Source: Acidobacteriota bacterium (GTDB taxonomy: Bacteria > Acidobacteriota > Terriglobia > UBA7540). Taken from it: a stretch of 35,423 nucleotides of DNA. The stretch lies in assembly GCA_021817045.1 (NCBI GenBank), contig JAKAWG010000055.1, forward strand, positions 1-35,423. The letters run 5' to 3'. Within the stretch, counting starts at the first letter, position 1, and every line of letters begins with the position of its first letter. Below are positions 1 to 8,559 of this stretch, one piece after another. Position numbers and translations under genes: made by a program. The notes beneath the pieces were generated by a model. The model was not told the origin of the DNA, searched no databases, and saw nothing but the letters and a program-made list of their open reading frames with translations.

Positions 1-623
1 AGAGCGGCAGCCCTGCCCAGGTCCTCCTCCACAAATGCGAGTGCGAGATCGATTCCGGCAGTTACACCTGCTGAGGTGTAACAGTTTCCGTCTCGAACAA
101 AGATGGGGTTGGGGTCCACCGTCACGCGCGGGTAGTCGCGTGCAAGCTCTTCGCACCAGTTCCAGTGAGTCGTCGCGCGGCGCCCATCGAGAAGGCCGGC
201 CTCAGCCAGGACCAACGCGCCAGTGCAGACCGAACCAAAGCGCCGACTGCTCGCACATCTCTCCTTGAGCCAGTCTAGAAACTCCCGTTCGTATCGGACT
301 TTCGAAACGCCGTCGAACCCGGCGACAAGAAGTGTATCGACCGGACCACGATACTCGCCATAGGTGCGATCCGTTCGCACCGTCGTACCGAGATGAGTCA
401 GAACATCCCGATCCGGCCCGGCCGGGATGACACGGACTTCGTAAATCGGTCCGTCGCTCCGGGAGCGATTGGCATCTCCGAACACCTCCAGCGGGCCGAA
501 CACATCCAGCGTCCTCACCGGAGGCACAGCAACGATCAGGACCTGCCGTGTGCTTCGCGCTGGCGAGCGGCCGCGTTCAGCGCTGCGTTGCATAGAAAGC
601 CTGGTGTGCTCTGATTTATTCAT
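1..623 (-). CDS. GlxA-family transcriptional regulator, DJ-1/PfpI domain (partial)
   Basis: The reading frame is open from an ATG at 623 to the left edge without a stop, giving 207 residues. It matches the N-terminal DJ-1/PfpI (class I glutamine amidotransferase-like) half of GlxA-type AraC regulators. Visible are RQVLIVAVPPVRTLDVFGPL (residues 26-45), the nucleophile-elbow-like SVCTGALVLAEAGLLDG with Cys133, the THW segment (152-154), and the typical VRDGNCYTSAGVTAGIDLAL strand-helix (177-196). In the family this domain precedes a C-terminal AraC helix-turn-helix and the protein acts as a cytoplasmic transcription factor. The HTH would lie outside the window, so an isolated PfpI protein cannot be excluded, but the length up to the edge fits GlxA. 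A second in-frame ATG lies at 593. The first ~25 residues are not conserved-looking, so the later start is possible. Confidence 0.85.
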   Translation of the reverse strand, partial: MNKSEHTRLSMQRSAERGRSPARSTRQVLIVAVPPVRTLDVFGPLEVFGDANRSRSDGPIYEVRVIPAGPDRDVLTHLGTTVRTDRTYGEYRGPVDTLLVAGFDGVSKVRYEREFLDWLKERCASSRRFGSVCTGALVLAEAGLLDGRRATTHWNWCEELARDYPRVTVDPNPIFVRDGNCYTSAGVTAGIDLALAFVEEDLGRAAA

Positions 624-931
624 GGTCTGCCTGCCTCGTCCGCCATCCCCATGTGCGGGTATAGAAGGAGCGGCAGACGCCTGGTGTAAGGGCTATTGTA
701 TTCACGTGATATAACGCAGGGGAGACCTCCGCCATTGTGAATGAATGCTAAATCGCCGAGTATCAAATCGGCCGCCGGGCCGGTTCGCTGAGTGTGCAGC
801 CCTGAAGGCAACAATCGAGGTTCAAGTCGCCTGGATAGCTAGACACTCGCCGACTTGCCGGGAGCGCTCCGGTCGCGCTGGCAATGTTGTCAACGGCCCA
901 TTCGTAGAACTCTCGAGGCTGGTTCCTACTC
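624..931. other. gene-free stretch between GlxA-like and NTF2-like genes
   Basis: No convincing gene is visible. The minus-strand frame that covers 763-1005 partly overlaps the NTF2-like gene. It contains a protein-like segment (REFYEWAVDNIASATGA) that could be a decayed remnant of another gene, but it has no recognisable start or domain. Confidence 0.3.
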
Positions 932-1348
932 TCACGCCCCACGGTGGGTGCCCAGTTTGGATCGATGTGCGAATGCGGCAGACGGACCTGTTGTATCGGC
1001 CTCATCCCCGAGATCCATGGCTGCGATAAGACCTCTGTTCACGGTGAATACGTGGAGAACCTCGCTGTCCGAAAGAACAGCACCTTGGAGGCTCTTGACG
1101 ACTTGGTGCACTCTGACGCGGGTCTTGCCTCCGTCTTCCTCTGTTATTGCAAGCGGTTCGACATGGGGATCGAACTCACCCCATTGCCGAGTCCAATAGG
1201 CGCGGATCTCTTCCTTTCCGACAACTTTGCCGCCCTCCGAAGCCTTGGGCCAGCTCACATCTTGCGTCATCAGTGCTAATGCACTGTCGATGTCCCGCTT
1301 GTTGAATACGGAGTACGCCTGCTCAATAAAGGCCTTTGTGTCTTCCAT
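932..1348 (-). CDS. NTF2-like / SnoaL-like nuclear transport factor 2 family protein
   Basis: This is a 138-residue protein with the cone-shaped NTF2-fold pattern: an N-terminal helix (MEDTKAFIEQAYSVFNKRDI), the ALALMTQDVSWP strand region, GKEEIRAYWTRQW, and the closing VRVHQVVKSLQGAVLSDSEV and HVFTVNRGLIAAMDLGDE strands. Bacterial members are small cytoplasmic proteins with varied roles (steroid isomerase-like, polyketide cyclase-like or unknown), and the substrate cannot be read from the sequence. The ATG at 1348 has an AGGAGG four bases upstream (1353-1358), which supports this start. The last ~20 residues after MDLGDE look unlike the family and may have been added by loss of the original stop. 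It stands alone on the minus strand. Confidence 0.8.
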   Translation of the reverse strand: MEDTKAFIEQAYSVFNKRDIDSALALMTQDVSWPKASEGGKVVGKEEIRAYWTRQWGEFDPHVEPLAITEEDGGKTRVRVHQVVKSLQGAVLSDSEVLHVFTVNRGLIAAMDLGDEADTTGPSAAFAHRSKLGTHRGA

Positions 1349-1667
1349 TCATCCTCCTATAACGCTTGCCACGCACTCGATTCTATCCAGCCAGTCCACA
1401 TCTTCGCTGACGAGCTTTAGTGAAAGGACAAAGGACCGTGTTCATCCTCTTTCAGTCCTTCCATGCGGTAAGCCGGTTGGTAACGGCGTAGGATTCACTT
1501 ACGATCGCGCATCTTGACGTATAGTCGCTACCCTGATATATGTTGCGCGGCGCTCGACACCAGGCGTTCGGGGAGGATGCTCATTCCAGCACGCGCAGCC
1601 TTTACCGATCTCGAGCTCTGCAGGGATGGTACCCCAGAATCGACCTGTTATCGGCAGCCCCCTTCAA
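1349..1667. other. gene-free stretch
   Basis: I see no gene on either strand. A plus-strand TTGACG (1514-1519), 17-bp spacer, TATATG (1537-1542) resembles a sigma-70 promoter, but only minus-strand genes follow, so it has no evident target. Confidence 0.3.
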
Positions 1668-3193
1668 TCAGGTCACAGCCTCGGCGTGCTCACCCGGCTC
1701 ATCAAGGAAAGCCTTAAGAGACTTGACCCAGGCCCTGGGATTGTGTCCATGAACAATCCTTCCTACGAAGCCCAGCCGCGCGGCTACGTTGTCGCGGTTG
1801 CGGCGAATGTCTTCCTTCGTCACTCGCTGATAGATGGCAAAGAAAGCTTTCATGCTCGAAGGCTTCGAAAACAGATACGTCGCGTGACCCAACTCAGGAG
1901 TCTCCGCAATCACCGCTACAACGTTGTCAAACACGTACTCATCCCGGAAAAGATACAAGCGCCGGGCGCGCTTGGCGAGCTGCTTGTAGAAGAACGGATC
2001 GTAATCTGGTCTCCAGGTGACCATCGACACATCGAAATCGCCCGGCACGCTAAGCTGACCGAGGATTCTGTCGAGTTCCCTCTTTTCCACCGGTTCGCGC
2101 TCAATCCGGGCGCGGATTTTATCAAGCGCCCGTGAGTATTGGCCGAACCTTTCATAAGCCCGGCGCGCGGCGGCAACCTGCTCGGAAATGTTTGAAGGCA
2201 GGGTAACCTGCAAACGGCTCGGCAGCGCGCTTTCCCACTGGCTGAGATGCCACTGGTTCCCTTTCACGTGGCAGCTGCCAGCCTGGACAAACGTCCCGCT
2301 GATTTGAACTTCGCTCCGAGCAGATGCTTCCACTGATTCCAAGTCTGGTCCCAGACGAGGGGCATAGAGGATTGATCTGCGAGCAATTCGAGTTTCCTGC
2401 GCGAGTCCCTGTAGATCGCGGTCTCCGGATAGAACTGGAATTTCCGCAGCGGCGCGTGAAACCGACGATCGCGCAGTTCCGGCCGGAAGGCGAGAATGCG
2501 TGACGCGAAGAATGTGGCGCCGTCCTTCGAGCGATTCCCGGAAACCAGCAGCGACCCGAATCCGCCGTAAGGAAACAAAGCCGGCGCATCCGAGTCCATG
2601 AGCAACGCATCGTAGGAGGCGCGAAGTTCCGGGTGAGCGAGAATGTTGAACGCGCGCTCAATCGCGGCGAAGGAATCTTTCTTCGCGTCGTCTCTCTGGA
2701 GTTCAAGCTGACGAACCCTGAACGAAAGTCGCATCTCAGCGGGATTTGCTGTGGGGGGAATTCCTACGGTTTCATAGAAGGTCAGCTGCTTGCCCCATGG
2801 CCGGCGCCGGTCGGCGACGTAAAAATATTCGCGCACGGCAGAGCAGGGAATCGAAATACCTGAAATTCCCAGGCGACTCTCGCGAACACCCGCAAGTGCG
2901 TACAGCTCTCTTCTCTTGTCTTCTCTCGGTTTCGTCACATAACCGATGGGAGCCTGATAAAGCTCGCGGGTGCCATGGGAATGTCTCTCGCGGGTAATAT
3001 GGATTTCCGTGCCCGTAACAGATTCACCTAACGGGACTTGAATCTCATCACGAGGATTCAGAAAGTTGGCGAGAAACGCCGAGACGATGATCGGAGCGCC
3101 CTGGGCGAGGCGGCACTCTGCCACGCCGTCTTGAGGTATGATCGCGACGATGCGTCCACTGTGGATCATGGGGGCGGCCGGTGTCACTTCCAT
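1668..3193 (-). pseudogene. J-domain-like protein split by a frameshift
   Basis: Two minus-strand frames, 2264-3193 (309 aa) and 1668-2342 (224 aa), read as consecutive halves of one protein of about 508 residues. The first half ends in sense at WKHLLGAKFKSAG and then runs into nonsense. The second frame becomes protein-like at GTFVQAGSCHVKGNQWHL. The switch falls at about 2293-2299 and is explained by loss of one base in GGGACG. Residues ~138-198 resemble a DnaJ domain (FYETVGIPPTANPAEMR, then AFNILAHPELRASYDALL), but the HPD tripeptide needed to stimulate Hsp70 is missing, so DnaK co-chaperone activity is doubtful even in the ancestral form. The C-terminal half is helical and basic, with no family I recognise. 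A sequencing error at the junction is the alternative to real inactivation. If so, this is one intact gene. Confidence 0.65.
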
Positions 3194-3281
3194 GCCACTA
3201 CGGTAGCATCGCGCCGTGAGGTGTCAAGTTTTGAGGACGGGATACTGCGGAACAGTCGTTGGCGGCTCAATTGCCATTTTG

Positions 3282-3392
3282 GATTTTGCATTGTGAGTAG
3301 TATCTTGCGGCCCGCTCGTCAAACTGCCGGCCGGCATGGCCTTTTGAAGGCTCTCGTCGGGAGCAGAGAGTAAAAGATACTAATGCAAAATC
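3282..3392. repeat. interrupted inverted repeat in intergenic region
   Basis: GATTTTGCATT (3282-3292) followed after six bases by AGTATCTT (3299-3306) is mirrored by AAGATACT (3374-3381) plus AATGCAAAATC (3382-3392). The arms are about 19 bp and the spacer 67 bp. The right arm starts at the stop codon of the ICMT-like gene (3391-4578). It could be a small inverted-repeat element or a long-loop transcription-end structure. The sequence does not decide between them. Confidence 0.5.
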
Positions 3393-4578
3393 AGAACATC
3401 GGCATGGTGATGTCGCCCCAGAAGCTCCGGGGCGGGGGAATGACGACGGCGTCGAGTAAAGGCGAGCGACCATGAACGTCCGCGATGACGACGGGCGTCA
3501 TCCGGGCCGAAAGGTCGAGTACGTTCGAAAGGCCCAAATGCGTGCGGCCGGGCTCGTCAATGCGCGAGAACACCACTTGGTAACTGTTTTCTGGCGTTCC
3601 CATGATGCGGTTTTTGAGGCGCTTCACAAGAAATGGAAACACGAAGCCGACGAGATACTTGAAGCGTCCGGGCGAGAGGCGCGAGAACATACGATGATTG
3701 ATGCCTACGTCGGCAAACATGTTGACCATGCCGTAATCGGCGGGAAGAACATGCGCGGCAAAAACGGCGCCGGGCATTTTTCCGAGGGCCCGCTGGACGC
3801 GCGGGTCCTGGAGAGCCGTGCTGACAACCTGACGAATCCTTGCCGGCGGCATCGGCCAGGTCGCGATCGCCAGAGTGCGGGCCGCGGGAAGCTTGGCCGT
3901 CGCCGTGTGGGCGATCGTGTACCGCCGCAGCAACAGCCCGCTGCCGATCCCAAGAACAATGACCGCCGCGGTCGAAATCGCGAGCGCGGCGGAGCGATTC
4001 CGAATCCCGCCCAACACCAACTTGAACAACTTCCCGCCGGGGTTGCCCGGAACAAACATGGCAGTCCGGGCGCGGTATTGGGCGTACTCGGGATGCTTCG
4101 CTTCCACCTTCTTCTCCTCGAAGCAAGCCAGGAAATAGTAGGCAAGCAGCATGCCGATAAAAAGAATCAGGATGATGATTCGCGGCCACATGGTCAGCAG
4201 ACCGAAGGCCGCGACCGCAAGCGAAAGATATTGTGGATGGCGGATGCGCGAATAAATTGCGGAGCGCACCACGCCTGGGCGGAAAAGCTTGGCGAGGTAA
4301 ACCTGCGCTGCGCATAATAGAAAACCGAGAACACCCACGCTCAAGGCATACGTTCCAAGCCTCCAGCGCAAGAACTCCAAAAGGGGGCTTGTGGTGATCA
4401 CTGAATGCGGCAGGAAAAACGCTTCCATCCAGGCGGTGGCGCGCCAGCGATGCAGCACATCGAGCGTCGGGGCGTAGAGCGAATACCAGTAGAAGGCAAA
4501 CGGGCTGATCATGATAACGACCTCGATCATGACCAGCCCATAGAGCGCCGAGAGCAGCCACTTGAAAAACTTTCTCAC
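3391..4578 (-). CDS. ICMT/PEMT-like membrane methyltransferase with C-terminal extension
   Basis: This is a 395-residue membrane protein. Hydrophobic segments are visible at about 8-32, 77-98, 118-150 and 195-216. Residues 109-120 (YSRIRHPQYLSL) and 154-170 (EEKKVEAKHPEYAQYRA) match the isoprenylcysteine carboxyl methyltransferase / phospholipid N-methyltransferase superfamily core: R-x-R-H-P-x-Y, then E-E-x-x-x...P-x-Y-x-x-Y. In that family these residues bind S-adenosylmethionine at the membrane surface. The substrate cannot be inferred, because the superfamily methylates isoprenylcysteines, phosphatidylethanolamine and other lipids. Usual members have 150-220 residues. This one adds ~180 residues after the last hydrophobic segment with no domain I recognise. 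The start (ATG at 4578) has GAGG just upstream in the minus-strand sequence. Confidence 0.65.
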   Translation of the reverse strand: MRKFFKWLLSALYGLVMIEVVIMISPFAFYWYSLYAPTLDVLHRWRATAWMEAFFLPHSVITTSPLLEFLRWRLGTYALSVGVLGFLLCAAQVYLAKLFRPGVVRSAIYSRIRHPQYLSLAVAAFGLLTMWPRIIILILFIGMLLAYYFLACFEEKKVEAKHPEYAQYRARTAMFVPGNPGGKLFKLVLGGIRNRSAALAISTAAVIVLGIGSGLLLRRYTIAHTATAKLPAARTLAIATWPMPPARIRQVVSTALQDPRVQRALGKMPGAVFAAHVLPADYGMVNMFADVGINHRMFSRLSPGRFKYLVGFVFPFLVKRLKNRIMGTPENSYQVVFSRIDEPGRTHLGLSNVLDLSARMTPVVIADVHGRSPLLDAVVIPPPRSFWGDITMPMF

Positions 4579-4734
4579 CCCTCACCTCCTCCTCCCTCGG
4601 GCAACGACCCCGTACGTCGGCCTGGGTTCGAGGGCGGACTTTCCGGCTTAGGTAATCTGGACGGTTCCCGATCCTCCGAAAGAATCAAGAACCAGGAAGC
4701 CCCGCCCCATCAAACCCGCTGAGGCGCAGCCACA

Positions 4735-5190
4735 TTAGTAGGGCTTTCGCTCGAAGGCTTCAAAAATCGGAGCGAGTTTCCGGTCAGCGACGGCTCGCTC
4801 TTCCGGCGTGGCGCGCCGAATGCGGTAGCCCCAAAAGACAGGCTTAAGCTTGGTTTGGGGAAGCGGAATGAACTCGATAACGTCTCCCAGCCGCATCAGG
4901 TCACAAGCATTGAAATCGGGATTGCGGGTGCAACGGCCGTGTTCACCGCATGTGTAGCCTTGACAGGGGGCCAGCAACTCTCTCAGGAGAGTGTACTTGT
5001 GGCCGCAGCCCGCGCAGGCGACGTTCGCGCAGGCCTCTTCGTAGGAGGGTATATCTCCGGTGTCCTCCGCCTCGCGGGGATCAATGAGCGGCCGGCCGGG
5101 ATCCGGTTGGAACCCGTAGTCCAGGCACACCCAACAGCAAATACACTCGTTCTCATCAAGCGGCGCGCCACACGATTGACAAAATTCCAT
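4735..5190 (-). CDS. zinc-ribbon protein of unknown function
   Basis: This is a 151-residue cysteine-rich protein. It begins with a zinc-ribbon knuckle (MEFCQSCGAPL, Cys4 and Cys7), continues with CICCWVC (Cys16-22), has a second CxxC in VACAGCGHKY, and a cluster CQGYTCGEHGRC toward the middle. These can bind two or three zinc ions. The frame is open further upstream to 5712, but that extension is the antisense of the RHH-like regulator, and the ATG at 5190 has GAGG at a good distance. A promoter-like TTGACA/GATAAT pair lies upstream. It is divergent from the regulator starting at 5294, so the regulator may control it, though nothing in the sequence proves that. I do not recognise the family. 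Confidence 0.65.
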   Translation of the reverse strand: MEFCQSCGAPLDENECICCWVCLDYGFQPDPGRPLIDPREAEDTGDIPSYEEACANVACAGCGHKYTLLRELLAPCQGYTCGEHGRCTRNPDFNACDLMRLGDVIEFIPLPQTKLKPVFWGYRIRRATPEERAVADRKLAPIFEAFERKPY

Positions 5191-5206
5191 AGCCAACCTC
5201 ACGGTT

Positions 5207-5237
5207 ATTATCGCGCTATACTTCGGGACAGTGTCAA
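5207..5237 (-). promoter_or_regulatory. putative sigma-70 promoter of the zinc-ribbon gene
   Basis: On the minus strand a perfect TTGACA (5237-5232) is followed after 19 bp by GATAAT (5212-5207), 17 bp upstream of the ATG at 5190. The 19-bp spacer is one or two bases long for an optimal promoter. The region is shared with the divergent regulator gene at 5294. Confidence 0.4.
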
Positions 5238-5293
5238 GGAACCCGGGCGGAAGTTTTGGGGTTTCGGGCGAGTTGTTGTATTGTCCCGAGTCG

Positions 5294-6055
5294 ATGACCA
5301 AGCGGAGGGAGAAACGCCGGAAGACAGGAGGAGCCGGCCTCGGGCGGCGTGCCCGGGAAGGCTTGAGCTCGGAGCTTCTGCTGCGAGTCCGGGAGCACGA
5401 AAAACGCGATGTCGATGAAGCCGCAGCTGCGCTAAAGATCAGCACCAGCCGTTTTGCGGCAGAGGCGGCACTGCATGATGCAAAGCTGGTGCTGGCGGGT
5501 TTGCGGGCGCGCGCCTTAACAGAGAGCCGAAGCTCAGTTGGCACCTCAATTGCCAAAAGATTGGGGGCGGAACAGGGAGTTGGTTCGGCCTTTGCGGGTG
5601 CAGGGCTTGAGCGGCGCGCTCGGGGAATTTTAGCCGCTACTCTGCAAGTCACGCTCAGCGCGAACGAGAAGCGGGACGTCGATCTCGCCTCGAGAGCGCT
5701 CGGTATCACCACAAACCGCTTTGCGACACGCGCGGTTTTGCGCGAAGCGCAGTTGGCACTGGCCGGGTTTCGGGCCCGCCCGTGGGCCGAAGGCCTGCGC
5801 TTCCGTCATCTGCGAATTCTCAAGGTGATCGAGCGGCAGGGAGGCGATCCTGTCTCGATCGGATTTATTCGCAATGAGCTCAATCCTATCGACCTTGGGT
5901 TATTGAGCCGTGTCATCACGGAGATGGAAAGACTGGGCTTGGTCGGGCGGCAGAGGATCGCGAAACGCCGAGGCGTCTTCGTCAAAGTGACCGGGAAAGG
6001 GCGGCGGGCCTGGCAGCATGCCCGGCTGAGCGAGGTACCCATCGGCGAGGCCTGA
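5294..6055 (+). CDS. regulator with two RHH-like units and a MarR-like winged helix
   Basis: This 253-residue protein contains two copies of one ~36-residue unit, at 34-69 (EHEKRDVDEAAAALKISTSR...) and 123-158 (ANEKRDVDLASRALGITTNR...). Both have the look of the DUF1778/TacA-type or mobilisation-protein ribbon-helix-helix: a strand, an E-K-R-x-V/D-x-A helix, a G/K-I-S/T-x-S/N-R-F turn, and an A-x-x-A helix. Residues ~168-242 form a winged-helix pattern (LRILKVIERQGGDPVSIGFI, then SRVITEMERLGLVGRQ, then a basic wing VKVTGKGRRAW) like MarR regulators. The joint arrangement is unusual. A DNA-binding regulatory role is an inference. The ATG at 5294 is preferred over the upstream frame start at 5231, because the 21 extra residues are not domain-like. 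Confidence 0.6.
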   Translation: MTKRREKRRKTGGAGLGRRAREGLSSELLLRVREHEKRDVDEAAAALKISTSRFAAEAALHDAKLVLAGLRARALTESRSSVGTSIAKRLGAEQGVGSAFAGAGLERRARGILAATLQVTLSANEKRDVDLASRALGITTNRFATRAVLREAQLALAGFRARPWAEGLRFRHLRILKVIERQGGDPVSIGFIRNELNPIDLGLLSRVITEMERLGLVGRQRIAKRRGVFVKVTGKGRRAWQHARLSEVPIGEA

Positions 6056-6122
6056 GTTCGAATCTTCCGAAGTTTGTGAACCCCCCAATCACTTAGTTAC
6101 ATCACTAAGTCAATATCTATAA

Positions 6123-6156
6123 CACTCTCAGTGGGTTACGTGCCCACCTGAGAGTG
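6123..6156 (+). terminator. hairpin after the RHH/winged-helix gene
   Basis: CACTCTCA and GTGGG (6123-6135) pair with CCCAC and TGAGAGTG (6143-6156) with one bulged C and a seven-base loop, 13 bp in all. It lies 68 bp after the stop codon at 6055. No T-run follows, so it could instead be a processing or regulatory structure. Confidence 0.35.
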
Positions 6157-6217
6157 CCTTGACGGACTCCCCTCGTTCGCCGGTCAAACCAAAATCCTCA
6201 AAACCAAAGGAGTTAGC

Positions 6218-6454
6218 ATGAAGGCTCGGAGAGAGCTTGCTTCGAGCGGCCGAGCGCGTCGTCGCCGCCGAGTCCTTAACGCGGAGAGGCTGCAAGTTAT
6301 TGTAAGCGAGGATGAACGCAGGCTGATCGAAGTTGCGGCTGCATGAGCGGGGGTGAGCGCCAGCCGCTGGCTTGCTGAAGTTGCCGTCCGCGAAGCCACG
6401 CGTGTGGCGGCAACCGACCCACAGAGCGGGAGCGTTCAGGAGCAAAAGCAATAA
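6218..6454 (+). pseudogene. small RHH-like protein interrupted by in-frame TGA
   Basis: An ATG at 6218 with AAAGGAG seven bases upstream opens a 42-codon frame that stops at TGA 6344-6346. The same frame then continues as coding-like sequence to TAA 6452-6454. Across the stop the protein is the same ribbon-helix-helix-like unit as in the preceding gene: AERLQVIVSEDERRLIEVAA, stop, AGVSASRWLAEVAVREATRV. A single change (CGA or GGA to TGA) would explain it. The likely full product was ~78 residues, an antitoxin-sized DNA-binding protein. No toxin gene follows. Either it is dead, or the family copy in 5294-6055 has replaced it. Confidence 0.6.
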
Positions 6455-6691
6455 GCGGGATTTATGGCCGGCACAGTGTATTGTTGTCATCAAAATTTAA
6501 CTTGACTTTGATCAATCAGTGAGGAAAAAATGCGGGAAGCGAGGAAACTATGCCTAAGCTCCTCGTCATTCCCGCCCGTTCGAAACCCCCAGTTAGCATC
6601 TACTTGTGCGCGCCGCCGATTAAGCCGATTGATTCGGGTTCAACTCGCACGGGAATGCTGATTCCGCGAAGCGTGGGAGGACCCGTGAACG

Positions 6692-7093
6692 ATGGATGAC
6701 GAGAGTGGATCGGCAGTCGTTACCCTTCAGGAAAGCCACGATACACAAAACACCGGCAAAAGGAAATCCCGGCAGCTCGCAGTTGTACCACTGAAGTCGA
6801 TTCCCGACGCTTTGGATCGATTTCATATTGTTGGCAAGAAGGATCTCTTCCCCAGCCAGCTTTCCGGAGGCCAACAGCAACTTGTGGCCGTCGCGCGCGC
6901 CGTGTCGCCAGTCCGAAGTTCATTCTTGCCGATGAACCAACAGAACCTGCACTCGTCGCAGGGCAAGGAGATTATGGGCCTCTTCAAGAAGCTGAACGAA
7001 GAAGGGACGACTATCGTCCAAGTGACTCACAATGAGAATTGGGCGGCGAATGGGAACCAGATCATCCAGCGTGTGGATGGCTGGATTACCTAG
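6692..7093 (+). pseudogene. remnant of a LolD/MacB-type ABC transporter ATPase
   Basis: The C-terminal half of an ABC ATPase is recognisable. KKDLFPSQLSGGQQQLVAVA is the signature (C) motif with its usual preceding helix. After a short frame switch the Walker B (FILADEPT) is readable in another frame at about 6923-6946. LFKKLNEEGTTIVQVTHN, with the switch histidine, is back in the first frame. Walker A and the whole N-terminal half are missing and the segment before residue ~45 is not ABC-like. The protein is therefore non-functional. ATPases of this subgroup pair with MacB/FtsX-like permeases, and such cassettes often neighbour NtrC-type regulator/kinase pairs in Acidobacteriota. That explains its position immediately before the response regulator. 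Confidence 0.75.
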
Positions 7094-7112
7094 AATAGCC
7101 GTCGGAGACACT

Positions 7113-8504
7113 ATGAAAGCTGCCACGTCCAGTCCGCCTCGCATCCTGGTGGCCGATGACCAGCCAGGAGTTCTTGAAGCTCTCCGGCTGCTGCTCAAAG
7201 GCGAGAATTTTGAAGTGGAAACCGTCGCCTCTCCCGCCGCGCTGATGAAGGCTCTGGGAGGCAGCGAGTTTGACGCCGCGCTCATGGACCTGAACTACAC
7301 GCGGGACACAACTTCGGGCGAGGAAGGCCTAGACCTGTTGGCGCGCCTCCAGGCGATGGACAGCACGCTGCCGGTTGTTGTGATGACGGCGTGGGGTAGC
7401 GTGGATCTTGCCGTCGAAGCGATGCGGCGCGGAGCGCGAGACTTCGTCCAGAAGCCTTGGGACAACACGCGCCTGCTCGCTATCTTGCGCAGCCAGGTGG
7501 CGCTCGCCCGCGCGTTACGAGCCGGGCAGCTCCTGGAAGCGGAAAATCGCCGCCTGCGACAAGGTGAAGCACCCGCGATGATTGCGAACTCGCCCGCCAT
7601 GCGTCGGGTGCTCGAGATCATCCATCGAGTCGCACCCTCCGACGCCGCCGTCCTGATTACAGGCGAGCACGGTACGGGCAAGGAAGTGACCGCCCGCACT
7701 CTGCACGCGCTTTCGAAGCGCGCGGCCGGGCCTCTTGTCACCGTGGATGCCGGAAGTATTCCCGAAGGCGTTTTCGAGAGCGAATTATTTGGACACATGA
7801 AAGGCGCTTTCACTGACGCCAAATCCGACCGTGCAGGCGAGTTCGAACTCGCGTCCGGCGGGACGCTGTTTCTGGATGAGATTGCAAACGTTCCAGTCAG
7901 CCAGCAAGCGAAGCTGCTGCGCACGATTGAAACTGGTGAAGTGCGGCGGGTGGGGTCGTCGAAAGTTTACCGTGTGGATGTGCGCCTCGTAGCAACCACG
8001 AACGTGAATCTGCGCGAACATGTTGCTGCCGGACGATTCCGCGAAGATCTTCTTTTTCGGCTCAACACGGTCGAAATCCATTTACCGCCGCTCCGCGAGC
8101 GCCCAGAGGACATCATCCCGCTTGCGCAGCTTTTTCTCGGCGAATTTCGAGGACGCTATCGCAAGACCGTTACCGGATTCGACTCGACAGCCCAGCAAGC
8201 GCTCCAGGACTGCGCTTGGGCTGGCAATGTGCGCGAGCTCAACCACGCCGTCGAGCGCGCGGTATTGATGGCGCTAAGACCGGAGCTGAGCGCAGCCGAC
8301 CTGGGGCTCGGGTCGGGCGATCAATCGGAAGCTCGCGGCCGTGTCGATGGCTTAACTTTGGAAGAGGCCGAAAAGCTGCTCATCCAGAAGTCGCTTGAGC
8401 GATGCGACGGCAACATCAGTCAAACGGCTCAGGCTCTCGGACTTAGCCGCAGCGCCCTCTACCGCCGCCTGGAAAAGCATGAAATTCATGCACGCGGCGA
8501 ATAG
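7113..8504 (+). CDS. sigma-54-dependent response regulator (NtrC family)
   Basis: This is a 463-residue protein with three domains. The receiver domain (1-~130) has Asp15/Asp16, phospho-acceptor Asp59 in ALMDL, Thr92 and Lys114 (QKPW). The AAA+ sigma-54 interaction domain (~155-385) has Walker A GEHGTGK (184-190), the sigma-54 contact loop as GAFTDA (231-236, a known variant of GAFTGA) and Walker B TLFLDEI (251-257). A Fis-type helix-turn-helix follows at the end (NISQTAQALGLSRSALYRRL). In the family, phosphorylation by the partner kinase drives oligomerisation and ATP-dependent opening of sigma-54 promoters. All key residues are present. The ATG at 7113 (GGAGA upstream) is chosen over the frame start at 7032, which overlaps the ATPase remnant. 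Its kinase follows at 8693. Confidence 0.93.
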   Translation: MKAATSSPPRILVADDQPGVLEALRLLLKGENFEVETVASPAALMKALGGSEFDAALMDLNYTRDTTSGEEGLDLLARLQAMDSTLPVVVMTAWGSVDLAVEAMRRGARDFVQKPWDNTRLLAILRSQVALARALRAGQLLEAENRRLRQGEAPAMIANSPAMRRVLEIIHRVAPSDAAVLITGEHGTGKEVTARTLHALSKRAAGPLVTVDAGSIPEGVFESELFGHMKGAFTDAKSDRAGEFELASGGTLFLDEIANVPVSQQAKLLRTIETGEVRRVGSSKVYRVDVRLVATTNVNLREHVAAGRFREDLLFRLNTVEIHLPPLRERPEDIIPLAQLFLGEFRGRYRKTVTGFDSTAQQALQDCAWAGNVRELNHAVERAVLMALRPELSAADLGLGSGDQSEARGRVDGLTLEEAEKLLIQKSLERCDGNISQTAQALGLSRSALYRRLEKHEIHARGE

Positions 8505-8534
8505 AAGTTGATGTGTCAGGCTAAGCCCGTGGTC

Positions 8535-8559
8535 GTCATCCTGAGCGGAGCGAAGGATC
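8535..8559. repeat. dispersed intergenic repeat unit (ATCCTGAGCG...CGAAGGATC type)
   Basis: A 25-bp partly palindromic unit, with ATCCT at the left mirrored by AGGAT at the right, lies between the response regulator and the kinase. From memory it matches a short repeat that is extremely common between genes in Acidobacteriota and some other soil bacteria. Its function is unknown to me. It helps to place the window taxonomically. Confidence 0.55.

Noticed and set aside
1514..1542. Plus-strand TTGACG-17-TATATG promoter-like pair
   Set aside because: No plus-strand gene follows for 3.7 kb, so it is most likely chance.
6550..6699. A 49-codon plus-strand frame (MPKLLVIPARSKPPVSIYLC...) with GAGGAAAC before the ATG
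   Set aside because: It has no domain, shows high proline, and overlaps the ATPase remnant. Coding potential is not convincing.
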